Source: Turritopsis dohrnii (lineage: Eukaryota > Cnidaria > Hydrozoa > Anthoathecata > Oceaniidae). From it: 64,000 nt of DNA. Shown here in pieces: positions 26,441 through 38,263 of the stretch; position 1 is the first letter of the stretch, and each line of letters begins with the position of its first letter. Location of the stretch: contig BQMF02000255.1 in the NCBI GenBank assembly GCA_027922465.2, positions 372,001-436,000 of the forward strand, in the 5' to 3' direction. Made by a program: the position numbers and the translations under genes. The notes under the pieces are model-generated. The model was not told the DNA's origin. It ran no database searches and saw only the letters and a program-made list of their open reading frames with translations.

Positions 26441-26988
26441 GTTTTTCAAGTTCAGAAGAGACAGATATGACATAAGGGATGCTAATTTCTATTATTCTAT
26501 CGTTTCGAGCTTTGATGCAGCAGAATACATTTGTAAAACATGTGATAAAAAGGTGCACAAATACCTTGCCAACCTGTTTGCAATAAACTTGATGTTTTTG
26601 AACTTCCTCATGACCTAAGGACTGTTAATCGTTTAGAGAGCGTTTTAATTGCAAAACGTATCCTCTTTAAAAAGGTTGCTATAATGCCAAAAGGACAGTT
26701 TCCTAAAGTCAAAGGAGCTATTTGCAACATCCCTGTTGATGTTCAAGATGTTTCTGATATTTTACCAAGACCACCAGACAATAGTGATCTGCTATTGTTA
26801 AAGCTTCAAAGAAAACTTGAATACAAGGGACATGTCTATTTTGAGGCAGTGTGGCCAGAAATTATTGAGCGTGTACTGCACTATTTAAAGGAAAATAACC
26901 ACTTATATCAAGGTACAGAAATAGATCTGAATAATGTACCTGCAAAATTCTGTGTAACTATCTTGTATCCATCATGCCATTTTAAATA

Positions 26989-27123
26989 AAATTTTGAACA
27001 AAAGTTGAAACAACAAATAATTTTCTTCGACGAAGCTTTTCGGATCTATTCCATTATCAAGTAGTTAAAATTAAGTAGAAGTAGAAGAAAATTATTTGTT
27101 GTTTCAACTTTTGTTCAAAATTT
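26989..27123. repeat. Foldback (40-bp arms)
   Basis: The arms 26989-27028 and 27084-27123 are exact reverse complements (AAATTTTGAACAAAAGTTGA...). A 55-base spacer with AAGTAG repeats separates them. It interrupts the helicase remnant between its N-terminal domain and the PIF1 part. Confidence 0.8.
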
Positions 27124-27742
27124 TGTGTAGCTAACTAATGAAAATATATTTTCTGTCAACAGTAGCTCATCAATAGTGGAAGAGACAGAAGTGAAATCAA
27201 ATCATGTGGAAGTTGATTTATCTGCCACAAAATTCTGTTCCCTTTGCTGGTAAATTAGTAATTGTTTGTGGTGATCTTTATCAATTACCACCTGTGGTGG
27301 GAGCCAGAGTTTACATGGAAGGTCGAAGTATGTTGGCTAATGTGATGAAGTTGTGGGAAAATTTTAAATTTTGTCAATGTGGTACTGTTTACAATATAGT
27401 AATGCAGAATGAAGTGGTCTCAAAAATATATGTAGAATACCAAGATCCAATGGCTGGGTTATGCAAGATGTCAAAAGATCCTTATGGACGCATACACAAT
27501 TTTGTTTCTATATAGCGTACTGAGATAATATAAATGTTCATAAAAATATTTCCTCATCATCTGCAATTAACAGAACACAGTTTCCACTTATGTTATCTTG
27601 GGCATGTACTGTCCATAAAGTTCAAGGACTGAGCCTTCGGGAAATTTTTGTGAGTTTCCGATTATTGCGTCAAACACATTTCAATGCAGGCCAACTCTAT
27701 GTTGCACTTAGTCGTGTTCCATCTTTAAATGGTCTCTATCTA

Positions 27743-27876
27743 AAGTCTGTTCATAAATTATATGCACTGATTTCAGCTTTTATATAAAAACCAGGCTCAA
27801 GGGAATTTATGTAATTTGTTAAATCTGGTTTCCACATGGTAACTGAAATTAGTGCACATATTTTTTGAACAGACTA
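27743..27876 (+). mobile_element. 134-bp TA-flanked MITE, copy 1
   Basis: Inverted ends AAGTCTGTTCA.../...TTGAACAGACT are flanked by TA. An inverted copy of the same length is at 36993-37126. It lies inside the helicase remnant and supplies the last 14 codons (KSVHKLYALISAFI) and the stop of the frame ending at 27787. Confidence 0.85.
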
Positions 27877-28639
27877 TAATTGGAACCTTCGAGAAGCAAG
27901 CATTCAGGGCCGATGAAAAAGCATCTGCTGAGTATGACCGGCTAAGATCTGATTGTTTATAGCCAGCTGTTTCCCACATCACATGCTCACTGAACTCAGT
28001 AGTTATTGCATTGTTAAAACATACGATCACTCTCCAAACATGCAATGGACATTACATCTGATGCACATATAATGGAGACAGACGTTTTGTGCCTAACAGA
28101 AACTCATATCCTGCCCGAACAAAATGTCGAATTAATTGATAGCCAATTATACCCTTATGATTTACAACAATGACCAAGACAAATTTATTAGTACAGCTAT
28201 TGGCCATAGTCATTCTGTAAATATACAATCTTTTCAAAGGTTCCATGGTTTCACAGTTTTCACCCTATTTAAACCATCCTTTTCCGATCATACAAGTATT
28301 TTAGTGTGCCTGGTCTACCGTAAACATGGCCTTTCTTTGGAGCTATTTTTTTATTCCTTAAGCAGAATTCTAAACTTTCATGATATTGATATTTTATTAG
28401 GAGATTTCAATATCAACTTTTTTGAAGATAGGTTAAGAGAAAGGTTATTGGAAGTTCTTCAAGATTATGATTTTATTTCTTCGAAGAATGATAATACACA
28501 TATAGATGGTGGTCTTTTGGATCATGTATATTTGAAAAAAGGAACTTATTTGTTTGTTTGTGACCATAATATTTCCTGTGTTTATTATTTTCCTGTGTTG
28601 ATGATGCTGTTAAAGTTGAAACAAGACGCCAGAGGGCGT

Positions 28640-29332
28640 GAAGATCAGCGCACTAGACAAAGCAGCTCCTGTTTAAACTCCGGCTCAAATCTCTGAGTTG
28701 AAACTCTTTTAAAGAGTCTCGTTTCTAAAATAATCCTCAGTAAATAAGACGGGTAACTTTCATTTCATCCTTACTTCATATTATAGGAGGGTTACAGATG
28801 CAACAAATAAATAAGAGAAATGTTTCTTTAACTACACGACCATTTTTATCGACGATTTCCTTTTACTATTTCAAAACAATTTGCATGATTTGCTGATGTT
28901 CGCATGCGGTCATTTTCTTTCTCGTTAATAGTTCAATAGGTAGCTACATTTAACTTATTTTGAATCTGTGCTTGTTTCTTCACGTCTTCGCTTTACAGTT
29001 TTCGCAAGAAGATCTTAATTTTATTCTACTGGGTTCATTAATAAACACGCAGCTTTCGTATAATATCAGATTATACGAAATCAGATCAATTTTTTTCCTT
29101 CAGATAAAATACTGCCAGACACGAGAATACGTGTTTATAAAAGTAATAGTATAAGCATGAACTTTAAAAGAGTTTGGTCCCCACACTAGGCCGATTCCTA
29201 TAATCAATAAGTGAGAAACAATAAGTCTAAATCAGCAGCATTTTTTTAAAGCATAAGAAAAATGCATCATTTCGCTAAATAATTATCATAGTATAATTCA
29301 GCAAAAATGAACCAAGTCACCCTGATATTCAG
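28640..29332. other. Intergenic, nothing recognised
   Basis: No supported gene or repeat. A short inverted pair, TTCGTATAAT/ATTATACGAA, lies at about 29056-29080. Confidence 0.35.
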
Positions 29333-29524
29333 ATAAAAATGTTGTCCTTACTTATCAGGGTGGAATTGAATTTAATAAAACAAAAGAACTTATTTTGAAT
29401 TTATTATTGAATGAAGGTGTTCATGGTCAAAATGATAAGGTTTCTCCTATAATTCTTGCCGAGGAGAAAGAAACAACACATCAACAACTGCATCAATATG
29501 TAAGACAATTTCATCATGATAAAG
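29333..29524 (+). CDS. Orphan coding-like exon, unknown protein
   Basis: A 192-base open stretch lies between an acceptor (GATATTCAG at 29332) and a donor (AAAG/GTATAA). It gives a hydrophilic, protein-like reading with segments such as VVLTYQGGIEFNKTKEL and PIILAEEKETTHQQLHQY. There are no stops and the composition is unlike the flanking AT-rich DNA. I do not recognise the family and could not find partner exons nearby, so it may be a relic of a captured or lost gene. Confidence 0.3.
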
Positions 29525-29582
29525 GTATAATCTTTATTCTTGCAAAAGCTTGACAAGTTTCCAATCCCTTACCCTATTGTAC

Positions 29583-29747
29583 CAGGGGTGGATCTAGAGG
29601 TATGTCAAAATTTGTGTAGGAGAGTGTTAGCAATCTACCCATAAAAGAAAAGCGTTCAAATAATCCCATTGGTAATATAAATTGAATTCACAAATTATGT
29701 TAATGCTGTCCTACACAAATTTCGACATACCTCTAGATCCGCCACTG
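29583..29747. mobile_element. 165-bp MITE
   Basis: The ends CAGGGGTGGATCTAGAGGTA and TACCTCTAGATCCGCCACTG are inverted and extend about 38 bases. The 5-base target duplication TGTAC is at 29578-29582 and 29748-29752. A relative is at 22059-22220. Confidence 0.8.
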
Positions 29748-30173
29748 TGTACCATAAAATTATGGGAAACAATGTAATTCAATAGAACAGTTCCTTTTGT
29801 AACTCTATAACATCTTACAAAATTATACAATCAAATTTGTATACAGGTTTACAAAAGATAAGGAGAATCGCTCTAACCTAATTTTACTACTACAGTGAAT
29901 ATATAATAGTATAACAATATATTTGGGATAGACATAAGCAAATAACTGTCAAAGGCAATCAAAAACCTCTACTAAAATCTCTACTAACATTACATTCCAA
30001 ATTAGGAAAAAGGAGAGTTATTTTCAACAAAAAATAAGGGCTTAATAGAATGATGATTTATAAAATTAAACTCAAGTATTCAGATTTAATATTATTTAGT
30101 TCAAAAACATATGTTCACACACATTATTTCATCAGAATAAAAACTCCTAAACAAACTGTAAATGTGATGAATA

Positions 30174-30426
30174 CAGTGTCGTAACTGGCGGGGTGTGTTG
30201 GGTGCAATCGCACCGCCCTCGGATTTAGGTTGCCCTTTTCTCTTAGCAAGCAATTTTTCATATGATATTCTTTTTACTAAATTTATATAAATCGTTAACT
30301 TTTTGTCAACTAAATTGCATAAAATAGCTTTGTGCATTTGTTGGCATGGTGCTTTGCGATTGTATATTCCAAACCCAAATACATGAAAAATGCACCTGCC
30401 CTAAGTTTAACTCGGTTACGCCACTG
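30174..30426. mobile_element. 253-bp MITE
   Basis: The ends CAGTGTCGTAACTGGC and CGGTTACGCCACTG are imperfect inverted repeats. Flanks GAATA (30169) and GAATC (30427) look like a GAAT target duplication. Confidence 0.6.
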
Positions 30427-33400
30427 GAATCTATTAGGATTTAAGATGGCTATAGCTTTCCCAAATCCCAAATGAAAAAAATATGAAATAAAAAATAAAC
30501 AGATTTCGGTAGTAAAAATATACATTCATAAGCAAATCACTTATACATATTTGCTGAAAGCAGACATTTGTGTTCGGGCTTGAGTGACAACACAGCCAGG
30601 AATTGTATTATATAATTTACAGAATGTTATGGTGGAATGTGTTTTGATTTAAGCTTGTAATAAGAAAAAGGTTGTTCGTAATTAGAAAAATTAACAGTAA
30701 TTAATTTTAAAGAAATAAAGTATCATACATAAATACAATAGTAAATTCTATTTAAGAAGCACACTCAATCAGATTCTTTCATGTTATTATCATTTTATTT
30801 GTCTGAATCCTGTTGTGTATTAAAAAATTACGTGGGTTTTCTGAACTTCTTGTTGTATATAATATACAACGTCACGTTTTTACTTGCAGTTACTCTTTGA
30901 ATTAATATAACAGACTTTTCTCCACATAAAGTAAAGGGCTCGACAGCTCCCTTCATTATGGCTGTGTTGTGCCATGATGTGTTTTCATGTCAGTTTATGA
31001 GTCTTCAGCCTGGCTGATAAAATTTCGCCTTTGCTCTAATGCCACAGCTTCAATCCTTTACTGTTCCAAGAAATTATTTACTAATCATTGTAACACTGTT
31101 GTTATCATCAATAAACAATAAACATCAGTGACATTTTTTAGATGTAAATATTTGTGTTTCTGTTTTTCACACGTTCATTCAAAATATAACACAAAACATT
31201 CTAAGAAAACACTGAACTAAAATCATTTATTTCCATCATTTAATATTTCATCTGTCGAATCATCTCTTCAAAAAGCTTGCAGAAAACAAAAACATCTTCC
31301 ACTGCATCTGCACTGACTAAGAAAAAATGGCGTACCTACCACTTCACTGAAGACTAGCCTCTATTCTTAGCTACCTAACTACGCCAAAGTTCAATATGGA
31401 ACGAGTAAAAGCCTTTACTCTAGTGTAAGGAGGAATCCAGGCTAGTACTGTGGACAAAAATTCTGGAATAACGGACGGACGGACGGAAGGACAGACAAAC
31501 GCTAATGAAAGATCAGCTGCTACTGCGCGCTGATCAATAATAGAACAATGACTTTTGGTATTTTTCTGTTGATGTAAGGGCCCATATTATAGCTGAAATT
31601 ATGATTGTATTAAAAATGTGTATTTGCTTGATAAATGTGCGGTGCTGAATCAGATCATTATGGTAGGTGGGAAAATTCACGAGATTTATTTTTCGGAATT
31701 GTATGGCTGAACTCTCTTGAGCTAATTAACCGTTAAGGAATATTTAAAAAATATTATTAAGAAAATTTTTACAATAAGTATTTCCTCAGCTATGAATTTG
31801 TTTTATGGGACTTGTAATAACTTTGTCTAATGACAGTGTATAGTTTCGAGCAATTTTTTACGATACTTTGCAAAATGTGTTTGTTTTAATCATAATCACA
31901 TAAGAGCGTATTTAGAGTAAGTAAAAAGTAACATTTTAATCAGATCAACATCATTTTGAAGAATCTCCTTAGTAGACCGTCATGCATAACAAATAATTCT
32001 TCAATTTGCATTTTGCATTCAGACAGCAATATCTGTATGAAATTTGAAACTGTTTATAAACTTCTGAGACAATATTTTGTTATTTTTGAAAAGTTTTTTT
32101 TATGTATGATCTCTTTCTAAATCCTTTTTAATTTGTGGAATCTGGGACTCACAGGAAAATCTATGGTTGAAAAATTTAAAAAACATTGATAAATGGTAAC
32201 TGTCATTGATCAGTATCATTTACCTTCACATTTGGGTTAAAGAATTATGTATTTATTTGTACATGTTACACGCTATATGATGAGCAAATAATCATTTTGT
32301 TTGCTGTTAGAGAAACAGTTATATTATCAAATTTCATTTGATGAAATAATTTTGGGATGTAGAACTTTTGAATGCTGCGAGACATGATTGCTGTTATAGT
32401 ATTGGTGTAACTGTGTGATGAACTAAACACTACAAGTTTAGAGAATCCACAAACAAAATAGGCGTAACTGATAAAATCAAATTAAAACTGATAAAAAGAA
32501 CTGTTGACATGTTGTCAATTGATTATTATTACAATCACTGATGTGTCAGAAATAGAACTGCTATACGAAAGTGACCATTACATTTATGTAGTTAAACCAG
32601 GAAAAAATTGCAAAAGTGCAGCAGTTTAATAAATAACGTATCCAATTGCATGAAGCACAGAAAGTTGTATTTATGGATCTTTATTTGACATGGTTCAACT
32701 CGATTTTAACCAAGCACTAAAGTTGTGGAACTGTATTGAAAAGTAACATCATACAAGATTTTAATGATTATTATTCATTAAGATAATACAGGCTTTGATA
32801 ACCTAATGGAAGACCTGTGATACGAATGCAAGTATTGCCTTATTGTGATTCCGTCAAACTGGTGTTCGATTTATGGACTGCTACCCTATATAATTTGTTC
32901 TGTATGCTCTACTCACTAATATATTACATTGAACCTATAGTTTTGTTAGTTCCTTGTGGCAATTGTTGAAATAAACAGAATTTTGGTTATTGGTTATTGT
33001 TGGAAAAATCGATATCAAGTAAGATCACACGTGAACTAGGTTATATGTGGCAATTTACGATAGTAATGCTTAAGAAAAAAATATTTTCAAAAACATTTCG
33101 CGATCGCGAAATTTAATTGACACGAAATATTAAATACGTTTAAGGTATTATTCTTAATAACGAACAACTTTAAAAAAGAAGGAAATGTCTAAAAAATGTT
33201 CTGAAATGAGGTTATGAGTGTAAGCAAGCTGGTTTTGACCTTGTCATCCCTTTTTGAACCGACCCAAAGTTACACTGGTCCAATTTTGCTTTTACTTTTT
33301 AAAATCAGACTCCCACAGAGACATCTAATGCCGGATGATGAAAGTTAACGCTGTTAACGTTCAACGAAATAAGAGGCCAATAAATTACTTCATTTTGCCA

Positions 33401-33555
33401 ACATTATACCAACTATTCATAGGCTGACATAAAGGAACAGATGTTGTTCTCCCGATAGAAAGCTTAAGATTTAAGATCCAGAGCTGAGAGGTTTACATTA
33501 ATACACTTATGGGAGAAAAAGTACATTCACAATTTTGCATTTACAATTGGTAACT
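30427..33555. other. Long AT-rich region without genes
   Basis: No coding frame is supported. Minor items: a palindrome GTTGTATATAATATACAAC near 30851, an ACGG microsatellite at 31467-31487, an AATAAA at about 32971, and a perfect 16-base palindrome TTTCGCGATCGCGAAA at 33096-33111. Confidence 0.4.
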
Positions 33556-33768
33556 TTAAAGGAGAACGGAGGTCAAAAATTTTTTTTTCAGAAATCTTTG
33601 CTAAGACACATAAGAAATCATGAAATAACATTAAAACTTCCCAAAATGTATGAAAAATACGTAAAAAGAACTAATTTCTTTCTTTCGGTCGCCACCATTT
33701 GCATTTATGAAATGACGTCACCAGGCTTAGATGAATTTATTTAAGCTCAGTATGAGTAAACGTTTACA

Positions 33769-34145
33769 ATGAGCAGCTCTGAAGAGGAAGCTGAAGATCT
33801 TTCAAATATTAGCGACGAAGACTTAGATTTCAGTGGTAATGACGGATACACTTGTGAGCCAGAATATTCCAAGGAAGAACTAATAAAACTTGGTATTGAA
33901 GCAGTTGACTCTGATGATTCAGCGAAGAAAATAGTGAGGAGGATGAAATGGACACCAGCCGACTGGAAAATTTACATTGGTGCACATGTGGAAACTGTGG
34001 CATAATGCCGTCTTTGGTTGAATCGAAGTGCTGTAAAGAATATAGTGAATTGCTGGCTTCGAAGTTGGAGAAAGTTAAGTGCATAAGTGAACACGAGGAG
34101 TTTGTTTGTTTAAATAAAATTGTTTTGAGCACAGCATTCATTTAG
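33769..34145 (+). pseudogene. P2X7-tail-like zinc-domain protein, frameshifted
   Basis: Frame 1 (33769 to about 33955) has an acidic serine-rich N-terminus (SSSEEEAEDLSNISDEDLDF). Frame 2 (from about 33948 to 34145) has WCTCGNC, then KCCKE and CISEHEEFVCLNK. That cysteine pattern matches the intracellular tail domain of P2X7 receptors, which is also found as stand-alone proteins in cnidarians and fish. One small indel near 33950-33970 separates the halves. It lies inside the TTAA-flanked element, so it is probably element cargo and not a receptor; no membrane segments are present. Confidence 0.6.
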
Positions 34146-34439
34146 TATCGGAGATACCAAAAAAAAAATCAAGCTTGTCAAGGAAATAAGTAACAAGTGC
34201 GTCGTTTACCTTCCTATCTTATTTTGATTTTATTAAATTATATTGAATATTTTTTTCGTAGTTCACATGCACGTGGTCGTTTATATTTACAACAAGGTTT
34301 TTTTTCTAAATAAAGAGTTGCAACTAATTAATTATTCATGAAGGAGTTTTGTAGCAAAAAGTGTTCTCCTTCATTGTAACAGATTATGCTCATTTTTGCT
34401 TTTCTAGGCAATTTCGATTTGTGGCTCATAAACAATATT

Positions 34440-34651
34440 CTGCGTGGAGTCATTATTCTGGATGGAAGTGGTCTTCACAAACTCGTTTGTCGCCAGTAAA
34501 TGTGAACGAGTCTACAGTGCAACCAGTGCCGATGTTATGAAGCCATCTAGCTGCACGTCTTTTTTCTTCTTCGCTATTTGGCTTTGGTTCAATGTAAAGG
34601 CCTTTTTTATCCTGATGCATTTGCACACCCATACGCAATGCAGGTCGGCAT
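34440..34651 (-). pseudogene. THAP-type zinc finger, frameshifted
   Basis: The minus-strand ATG at 34651-34649 opens MPTCIAYGC, the first metal ligands of a THAP finger. After a shift in an A-run near 34610 the second frame gives PKPNSEEEKRRAARWLHNIG, then VCEDHFHPE, the C...CxxH half of the motif. Known for the family: sequence-specific DNA binding, often the N-terminus of Kolobok or P-type transposases. The catalytic part is not found downstream. Confidence 0.7.
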
Positions 34652-35343
34652 GTCTGTAAGAATGCAAAGACACGATGGAGAGCGACCTTTTTACTTTTTT
34701 CTCATTAATTATTCATAACTACAATCATACTAATCATAAAAAGAAAATTTATTTACCAAAGGAGAAAGAAAAAAAAATAAACTTGTGTGAACTTAGCTAC
34801 AAAACTTATTTTATTAATTTCATCTTGCTGAAATTTAAGTAGAGTTAATTAAGAGTTAAGCCACTAAAGTGATTTTTTCAAATGTCTTTTAATTTCTTTA
34901 TACCAATCAATATGCAATGTGAGGATACACGGAATCGTTGTGCACAACACTTTCAGCAGAAAAACACTCAGAAAGTAAGAAAAAACCTATAAGAAGCATC
35001 ACTTACCTAAGATCTTTGAATCACCATGTAATTACCATAAAATTGAAAAAAGAATAAAAAGAAAACGTAACAAATATCGATTAAATCGGATGTCAAAAGT
35101 TACTCCCAGCGCAGTGACTCAATACTCTATACTAATACGAGCAATAATGATAAGCCTGGTTACGTCACGATAAGTGATAATCATACGGCAACGAGTAAAA
35201 AAATCTGAGCAATGGCGTCCCTTCCAAGCTTATTTTTGGGCAAAATATAATTATTTGGAAGAAAAAAACTTTACCAGTGACTTTGTGATAATAAAAGGCA
35301 ACAATTTCAAATAAAAAAATTTTTGACCTCCGTTCTCCTTTAA

Positions 35344-35672
35344 TGATGGATGCGATGTTCAAAGCTACGGTAAATTATTCATTCAATCAATACAATCAAG
35401 AAATGTATAACAGTACTAACTTTTAGAACTTTTAGAGTCTAGTCACTTGCCGCGACAAATGTCTACAGAATCTAATTTCACGGAAGTTCTGTTTGTAAAT
35501 GTTTTGAAGCTCTCTTAATTTAAATCTAAATATACATTCACAATTGGTAGCTTTAATGATGGATGCGATGTTCAAAGCTACGGTAGATTATTCATTCAAT
35601 CAATACAGTCAAGAAATGTATAACAGTACTAACTTTTAGAACTTTTAGAGTCGAGTCAGTTGCCGCGCCAAA
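35344..35672 (+). repeat. Tandem duplication of element flank
   Basis: Bases 35344-35455 recur at 35557-35672 (AATGATGGATGCGATGTTCA and onward) with few differences. The second copy lacks the Kolobok-like insertion. Confidence 0.8.
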
Positions 35673-36335
35673 CCCAAAATTACATGTCCATATGGCAAAA
35701 CAACTCAAGGAGATTTTTGAGTGTTTTTTTACAAAACAGTCCGTCATAATGTGTCCTTCACACCCCTTTCCTTGCGGGGGAGAGACTTCGGGAACACTTC
35801 TTTATTCCATGTTTTTCCTCTGGTAATTGAGAATCTGGTAGTTGATCATTGACTTTCGATTGCAAAGTTTTTATTTTCTCACAATTAAAATTTTTATTGT
35901 AACGTTTTTGGAGTTCTTCTTTATACTGTGTAGAATTTTTTCATTGATCAAAGAACTGAACTTTCACAAGTGACTTGTAGTTGATATTCAGTATTTTTTC
36001 TCTGTGTGTCATGCAGAACAATCAATCCAAGTGACATTTTCATGGTGCTTAGGTCCTTTAATTTGAATGTATTTCGATATTTCCTTAACTTTCTGTGTGT
36101 GATCAGCAAATTTCATTGGTTGAAGTGGGTGATAAATATACCTTTGCCGAAGCCCCAACTCTCCCATTCCATGCTGCTTTGTCACGAATAGGTTTTTGTG
36201 TCACAATGAACGATCGTAGAAAAGCAAATAAAATAGAAAAGAAGATTAGTGGAACTTGTGGTAAGATTTGTCACACGACAATAATTGTAATCTCTATACC
36301 ACCTTTTATCGAGCTCGAGTGATCATGCAACCCAC
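35673..36335. other. Intergenic, nothing recognised
   Basis: No supported gene or repeat in this stretch. Confidence 0.35.
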
Positions 36336-36342
36336 TACTAGT

Positions 36343-36641
36343 AAGTAAGTAAGTAAGTAAGTAAGTAACGGGAGCTTTTAGTCCTTGGGCTTCCATCCGA
36401 AATGGTTGGTTCTTCCACCCGCCGACTTGCAACTGTTAGTTGACTTACCGCCAGAGATACGTATAGCATTGCTCTAACTTGCCCGAAGGCCGGTGTGCAG
36501 TCAGTCGATGGCTCCTAATGGGCTGACACGCTGCTTTTAAAGCGCATCGGAGTGGTGTATTGAGATGCCACATGACTGGACTCGAACACGGGTCGCAGCG
36601 GTCGCACTCAAAGGTACTAACCACTACACCATCGCTGCACA
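36343..36641 (-). mobile_element. tRNA-derived SINE
   Basis: On the minus strand the head holds a Pol III A box (TGGTGTAGTGG, 36631-36621) and B box (TGTTCGAGTCC, 36588-36578). The tail is a (TTAC)n run, read as (GTAA)n at 36341-36367. The target duplication TACTAGT is at 36336-36342 and 36642-36648. Length is about 300 bp. Confidence 0.82.
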
Positions 36642-36648
36642 TACTAGT

Positions 36649-36992
36649 CAGCGAATTATTGACAAAACCCTTTTCTATGTGGTGGCGCTGGAAAAAAAGC
36701 CTTTTTTTGCTGTTTAGGAAGGAGCGGGTTCTTCTGGAAACAGGAACAACAATTATAAACCAACTGATTTTTCGAATAAACAAACTGGTAAGTTGTGTAG
36801 CTTCTAAATTGATTCAAGGTGTCCTAACGAAAATTCGCCCCAGACTTCTTTATTTCTCAGTCTGTTATGACTATGTTCACATAAACCAAATCCTGCAAGT
36901 GCGTATTAGTTAACATTGGATTTATATCAGATTGTCTTTTATTCCCTGAAAATTATTAATTGTGAAATTTTTTGTATGAATATGTATTTCTA
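36649..36992. other. Intergenic, nothing recognised
   Basis: No supported gene or repeat between the SINE and the 134-bp MITE. Confidence 0.35.
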
Positions 36993-37126
36993 AAGTCTGT
37001 TCAAAAAATATGTGCACTAATTTCAGTTACCATGTGGAAACCAGATTTAACAAATTACATAAATTCCCTTGAGCCTGGTTTTTATATAAAAGCTGAAATC
37101 AGTGCATATAATTTATGAACAGACTT
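36993..37126 (-). mobile_element. 134-bp TA-flanked MITE, copy 2
   Basis: Reverse-complement copy of 27743-27876, same length, flanked by TA on both sides (TA/AAGTCTGTTC...GAACAGACTT/TA). Confidence 0.88.
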
Positions 37127-37451
37127 TAATTTCTGTGAAACCTTTGGTACTTGATGTGAACTACACCTTAGTATCTTTCTTTGTGTAGTTTCAAAGAGAA
37201 AAGAGGAAGGCTGTGATATTGGAACACCAAAGAAAGCCAAATTAAGATACTCAATAATGGAATCTCTGTTGGGGTTGATTTATTTTTCATTTCATTTTAT
37301 AACTTTGTTGCAAATGTTTCATCTGTAGCCTCTCATCATTCTGGCATATCCATTACATAAAGTTTGCTTTGATGGAAAACCATATTATAGCTGGATTGTG
37401 TCTTATGTTCTGGCATCCTTTGCATTGTGTTTAAATATATCTGAAATAGAA

Positions 37452-37920
37452 CTTACCTTAAGGGAAGAAATTGTTTGCGATAGAAATTTTTGCGGAATAT
37501 ATTTTTGCGGATAAATGACCCAAAAATGCCATAGAGATGTAGTATGATTTAAGAATAAAAAAAAACAACAACAACGGTTTTGACAACGTTTCGGGTGTTC
37601 GCACACCCATTTTCAACTCAATATAATTCTTGTTGTTACAATTTTTAAAATTTTTAAAATAATTATACATACATACAACATACAAGTGTACATACACGCT
37701 CAATTAAATAAATACAGTGGTGTAGATCTGATATAATTATTCAATAATGGACTATCTCGCTTTATGAACAAACTTTCTTTAATTTCAAAAAGATAACGGT
37801 TATTCACTCGTGCTAACATATACTAACGTACACTAACATATACTAAACATATACTGAAGTATTTTACTTCAAAAGAGATTTTGCGGAATTAATTTTTGCG
37901 AATGCAATAAATTTAATAAA
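37452..37920. repeat. TTTTTGCGGA-type foldback repeat
   Basis: It begins ACCTTAAGGGAAGAAATTG, with TTTTTGCGGAATA motifs at 37487-37512 and again at 37876-37900. An inverted end of the same family is at 48862-49018. The middle has AT-rich sequence and no coding signal. Confidence 0.5.
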
Positions 37921-37997
37921 ATCGAAAATAGGGAAACACCTAATTCAGTGCCTGAAAGAGCAGATTTATGGAATAACATCTATTTTTCATCAGTTAT

Positions 37998-38263
37998 TGC
38001 CCCCGCAGCGAGCGTAAGCGAGCGAGGAGGCATAGTAGTTTCACGAGATAGGCGAATGTCAGTTTCCGATTTTGTTCTTCATCATCATCTTCTAACTTTC
38101 GTGTTGACGTTACACGGTGGTACTATACAATTATTAGCTGACTTTTTCCCATGTAGAGCATAGTACTGTAGGTGGGTGACAGAATGTTTTTTTTCCTAAT
38201 TTATTATTATATTATACTATGTTATTTGGGAAGTTCGTATGCTAAAATTTCTTAGACATTTTT
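37998..38263 (+). mobile_element. L element, 5' part (interrupted by the HINE array)
   Basis: It matches the start of the L element at 19093 onward (TTGCCCCCGCAGCGAGC..., TTTCACGAGATAGGCGAATG). It stops at ...CTTAGACATTTTT where the first HINE begins. The matching 3' part resumes at 47231. Confidence 0.75.

Larger units (their letters stand above)
26440..28640 (+). pseudogene. Remnant of a helitron/Helentron-type transposon protein
   Basis: Fragments occur in order. (a) 26684-26960 matches the N-terminal domain of helitron-like helicase proteins (IMPKGQFPKVKGAICNIPVD, LPRPPDNSDL, LEYKGHVYFEAV). (b) 27230-27330 has the PIF1 helicase Walker B region (IVCGDLYQLPPV). (c) 27590-27740 has PIF1 motifs V-VI (CTVHKVQGLSL, LYVALSRV). 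(d) 28055-28620 has an endonuclease/exonuclease/phosphatase domain (LCLTETHI, ILLGDFNINF, GGLLDHVY, then a frameshifted DDAVK). A helicase followed by an AP-endonuclease-like domain is the Helentron type. Many stops, shifts and deletions, with the Rep domain and most helicase motifs absent. A possible 3' hairpin, ACGCC/GGCGT, is at about 28627. Confidence 0.75.
33560..35339. mobile_element. Kolobok-like DNA transposon remnant (TTAA target)
   Basis: The ends AGGAGAACGGAGGTCAAAAA and the inverted TTTTTGACCTCCGTTCTCCT are flanked by TTAA (33556-33559 and 35340-35343). A tandem copy of the flank at 35533-35672 holds the unoccupied site with a single TTAA (35553-35556). The 1780 bp include a THAP zinc-finger remnant (minus) and a P2X7-tail-like reading frame (plus). 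TTAA duplication plus a THAP domain fits the Kolobok superfamily; piggyBac is the alternative but would not bring THAP. No transposase core was recognised, so this copy is probably non-autonomous. Confidence 0.7.
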
